Assembly: GCF_001571245.1 (NCBI RefSeq)
Contig: NZ_BCTK01000013.1
Coordinates: forward strand, 124,001 to 188,000
Length of the DNA stretch: 64,000 nt
Reading direction: 5' to 3'
From: Achromobacter piechaudii NBRC 102461
Lineage (GTDB): Bacteria; Pseudomonadota; Gammaproteobacteria; Burkholderiales; Burkholderiaceae_B
The position numbers and the translations under genes were made by a program. Of the stretch, positions 62,514 through 64,000 are shown in pieces. Position 1 is the stretch's first letter. Each line of letters starts with the position of its first letter. The notes under the pieces were generated by a model. That model was given only the letters and a program-made list of their open reading frames with translations, did not search any database and was not told the origin of the DNA.

Positions 62514-64000
62514 ATGCATGTCACTTTGCGTCAGTTGCGGGTCTTGCTCGCGGTAGCCGAGACCGGCAGTTTCAGCGCGGCGGCGCGAGCAGTGGGCTTG
62601 TCCCAGCCAGCGGTCAGCCAGAGCATCCGGGCCGTGGAGCAGGCGCTCGGGGTCTCGTTGCTGCAACGAAGCACCCGCCACGTCGTTCTGACTCAAGCAG
62701 GCGAACAACTGGTCGCACCATTGCGCGACGCGCTGAGGGCGCTTGAGGACGTCCTGACAAAAACACAGCAGGCTGGCGAGCGCCTGAAACGCGTAGTGCA
62801 GGTGGCTGCCACCCCATCCCTGTCCGGCAGTCTGTTGCCACGGTGCCTGGCCGATGTCTCGCAGCAGCTCCCCGGCGTTGCCGTGCAACTCAAAGAGCAG
62901 GCCCAGGAAGCAGCGCTCGAATCCGTCAGGCAAGGGACGGTCGATTTCGCGCTGGCAGTGGGTGATTCCGGGCCTTGCGAATTGCAGCGCACCTCGCTAT
63001 TCAAGGATCGCTTCGTGCTGGTGTGCCGGGGCGATCATCCGTTTGCCCGCCGTGACAGAGTCTCGATTGGGCATCTTGGCCTGGAGCGCCTGATCGTGCT
63101 CGACGCGGCAAACGGCGGACGTCAGGGGCTGGACCGTGTGCTGCTTGCGCACGGTGTCTCGGTCGACGTATTGCAGGAGGTCGCGTCGGCCTCGACCGCA
63201 TTCGAAATGGTGAAGGAGCGGTTGGGCGTGGCGCTGCTTCCGGCCAGTTGTGTGCCGACGTTCTCAATGAAGCAGGTGCGCTCGGTCGGCCTGGAGCCTG
63301 ACGTTCTGCGCGATGTGTCACTCTTCAGCCGCCGGCACGAGACCTTGTCTGCGGATGCGCGCGCGGTACACGACATCATTCTTGCGCGGGCGCAGGGCGG
63401 AACCCGAGGGGTGTCGCGGCCGCTCACTGTCCTCGTTCCGTTTCCCAAGCGAGGGCCGGTTGATAGTTACGGCAGAGCGTTCGCGAAGTTGCTGGGCGCA
63501 CGCTTGGGCAAGGATGTGGTCGTGACGAATACTGTCGGCTTGGGCGGTGCGCAAGGCGTGCACGCCGTCACGCGTTCACGGGCGGACGGCTATACCATTG
63601 GCATCGCCGGCAACGGTGCGACCTTATTTACGCCGGCCAATGGTCGGCAACCGTTGTTCGATGTCTTCCAGGACCTGACGTTTCTCAGTGGTTTGGTGCG
63701 TGTGGCGTCAGTGCTGGTGGTGGGCGCTCATACCGCCGCCCGAGATTTGGCGCAGTTGCGTGCCCTGGCACGGCTGCATCCCGGGCGTTTCGTTATCGGG
63801 GCTGCGGGCACAGGTTCGAGCCGCATGCTCGCGGAAATGCTGGAGCGCCAGACCGGCATCAAGCTGACCCATAAATCCTATGACGGACTGGCACCCGCGC
63901 TGGACGACCTCGCCAAAGGCAAACTTGACATGGTCTTCGGGGAGCCGGTCGGCGTGCTTACGCTGGTGCGAGCCGGAAAGGCATTTGCGCTGCTCACGAC
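62514..64000 (+). CDS. LysR regulator fused to a Bug/TctC solute-binding domain (3' end outside window)
   Basis: One frame, open from ATG 62514 to the window end (495 codons, no stop). Residues 1-60: LysR HTH ('LRQLRVLLAVAETGSFSAAA', 'LSQPAVSQSIRAVEQALG'). About 85-297: LysR effector domain, ending 'LSADARAVHDIILARAQ'. From about 302: Bug domain, 'RPLTVLVPFPKRGPVDSYG' (usual PFxxGGxxD), 'NTVGLGGAQGVHAVTRSRAD', 'DGYTIGIAGNGATLF', 'FVIGAAGTGSSRMLAEMLE', 'KSYDGLAPALDDLAKGKLDM'. No signal peptide or membrane segment separates the parts. I checked the reading frame codon by codon. Divergent from the TtdAB/Bug operon. Most likely a cytoplasmic sensor with a second, receptor-like ligand site. Confidence 0.85.
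   Translation, partial: MHVTLRQLRVLLAVAETGSFSAAARAVGLSQPAVSQSIRAVEQALGVSLLQRSTRHVVLTQAGEQLVAPLRDALRALEDVLTKTQQAGERLKRVVQVAATPSLSGSLLPRCLADVSQQLPGVAVQLKEQAQEAALESVRQGTVDFALAVGDSGPCELQRTSLFKDRFVLVCRGDHPFARRDRVSIGHLGLERLIVLDAANGGRQGLDRVLLAHGVSVDVLQEVASASTAFEMVKERLGVALLPASCVPTFSMKQVRSVGLEPDVLRDVSLFSRRHETLSADARAVHDIILARAQGGTRGVSRPLTVLVPFPKRGPVDSYGRAFAKLLGARLGKDVVVTNTVGLGGAQGVHAVTRSRADGYTIGIAGNGATLFTPANGRQPLFDVFQDLTFLSGLVRVASVLVVGAHTAARDLAQLRALARLHPGRFVIGAAGTGSSRMLAEMLERQTGIKLTHKSYDGLAPALDDLAKGKLDMVFGEPVGVLTLVRAGKAFALLT

Noticed and set aside
1-64000. Mobile elements, CRISPR arrays, rRNA or tRNA genes
   Set aside because: No transposase or integrase motif, no regularly spaced repeats and no RNA-gene signature seen on either strand.

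Overview
The window is high-GC bacterial chromosome, densely packed, with no tRNA, rRNA, insertion sequence or CRISPR array that I could see. Class I PHA synthase plus phasin, an FNR-type regulator, many LysR regulators and especially many Bug (TctC-type) solute receptors without their membrane partners suggest a beta-proteobacterium of the Alcaligenaceae (Bordetella/Achromobacter type). This is an inference from gene content; no marker gene is present.

Layout. (a) 1-5.1 kb: amino-acid decarboxylation block: end of aspartate 4-decarboxylase, the aspartate/alanine antiporter AspT and a very large Orn/Lys/Arg decarboxylase; probably proton consumption and energy recovery. (b) 5.1-29.2 kb: a low-oxygen and stress island: phasin-PHA synthase, an FNR-like [4Fe-4S] regulator, a NarL-type two-component pair, CBS protein, beta-CASP metallohydrolase, the operon L,D-transpeptidase-phosphoketolase-UspA-Mg ATPase, a second UspA, a diguanylate cyclase, two secreted DUF1254-type proteins, BON protein, Zn alcohol dehydrogenase, SYLF protein, two very small proteins and a nitroreductase. 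At least seven FNR-type dyads (TTGAY-N4-RTCAA or close) lie in its promoters, so the regulator at 7.5-8.2 kb probably controls much of the island. (c) 29.2-33.8 kb: divergent TauD-type dioxygenase and LysR, then Bug receptor and two SDR dehydrogenases. (d) 34.2-42.6 kb: LysR (with a clear operator) divergent from an operon of alpha/beta hydrolase, a complete oligopeptide-type ABC importer and an omega-amino-acid aminotransferase. (e) 42.6-44.9 kb: chemoreceptor and a small hypothetical gene. (f) 45.0-53.5 kb: seven-gene minus-strand operon mixing sugar-type enzymes (Gfo/Idh, TIM-barrel isomerase, DUF4432 epimerase-like) with CoA-thioester enzymes (CaiB, enoyl-CoA hydratase), facing a LacI regulator. 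(g) 53.7-58.7 kb: two Bug receptors, a COG2945-type hydrolase and LysR, divergent from a split ThDP decarboxylase. (h) 58.8-64 kb: Bug receptor, TtdB, TtdA and a ketopantoate-reductase-like enzyme, divergent from an unusual regulator.

The most striking item is that last regulator (62514 to beyond the end): one uninterrupted reading frame encodes a complete LysR regulator followed directly by a Bug/TctC solute-binding domain with no signal peptide. It faces the operon that carries a normal periplasmic Bug receptor and TtdAB, so it looks like a cytoplasmic sensor that has borrowed the receptor's ligand-binding fold. The 3' end lies outside the window.
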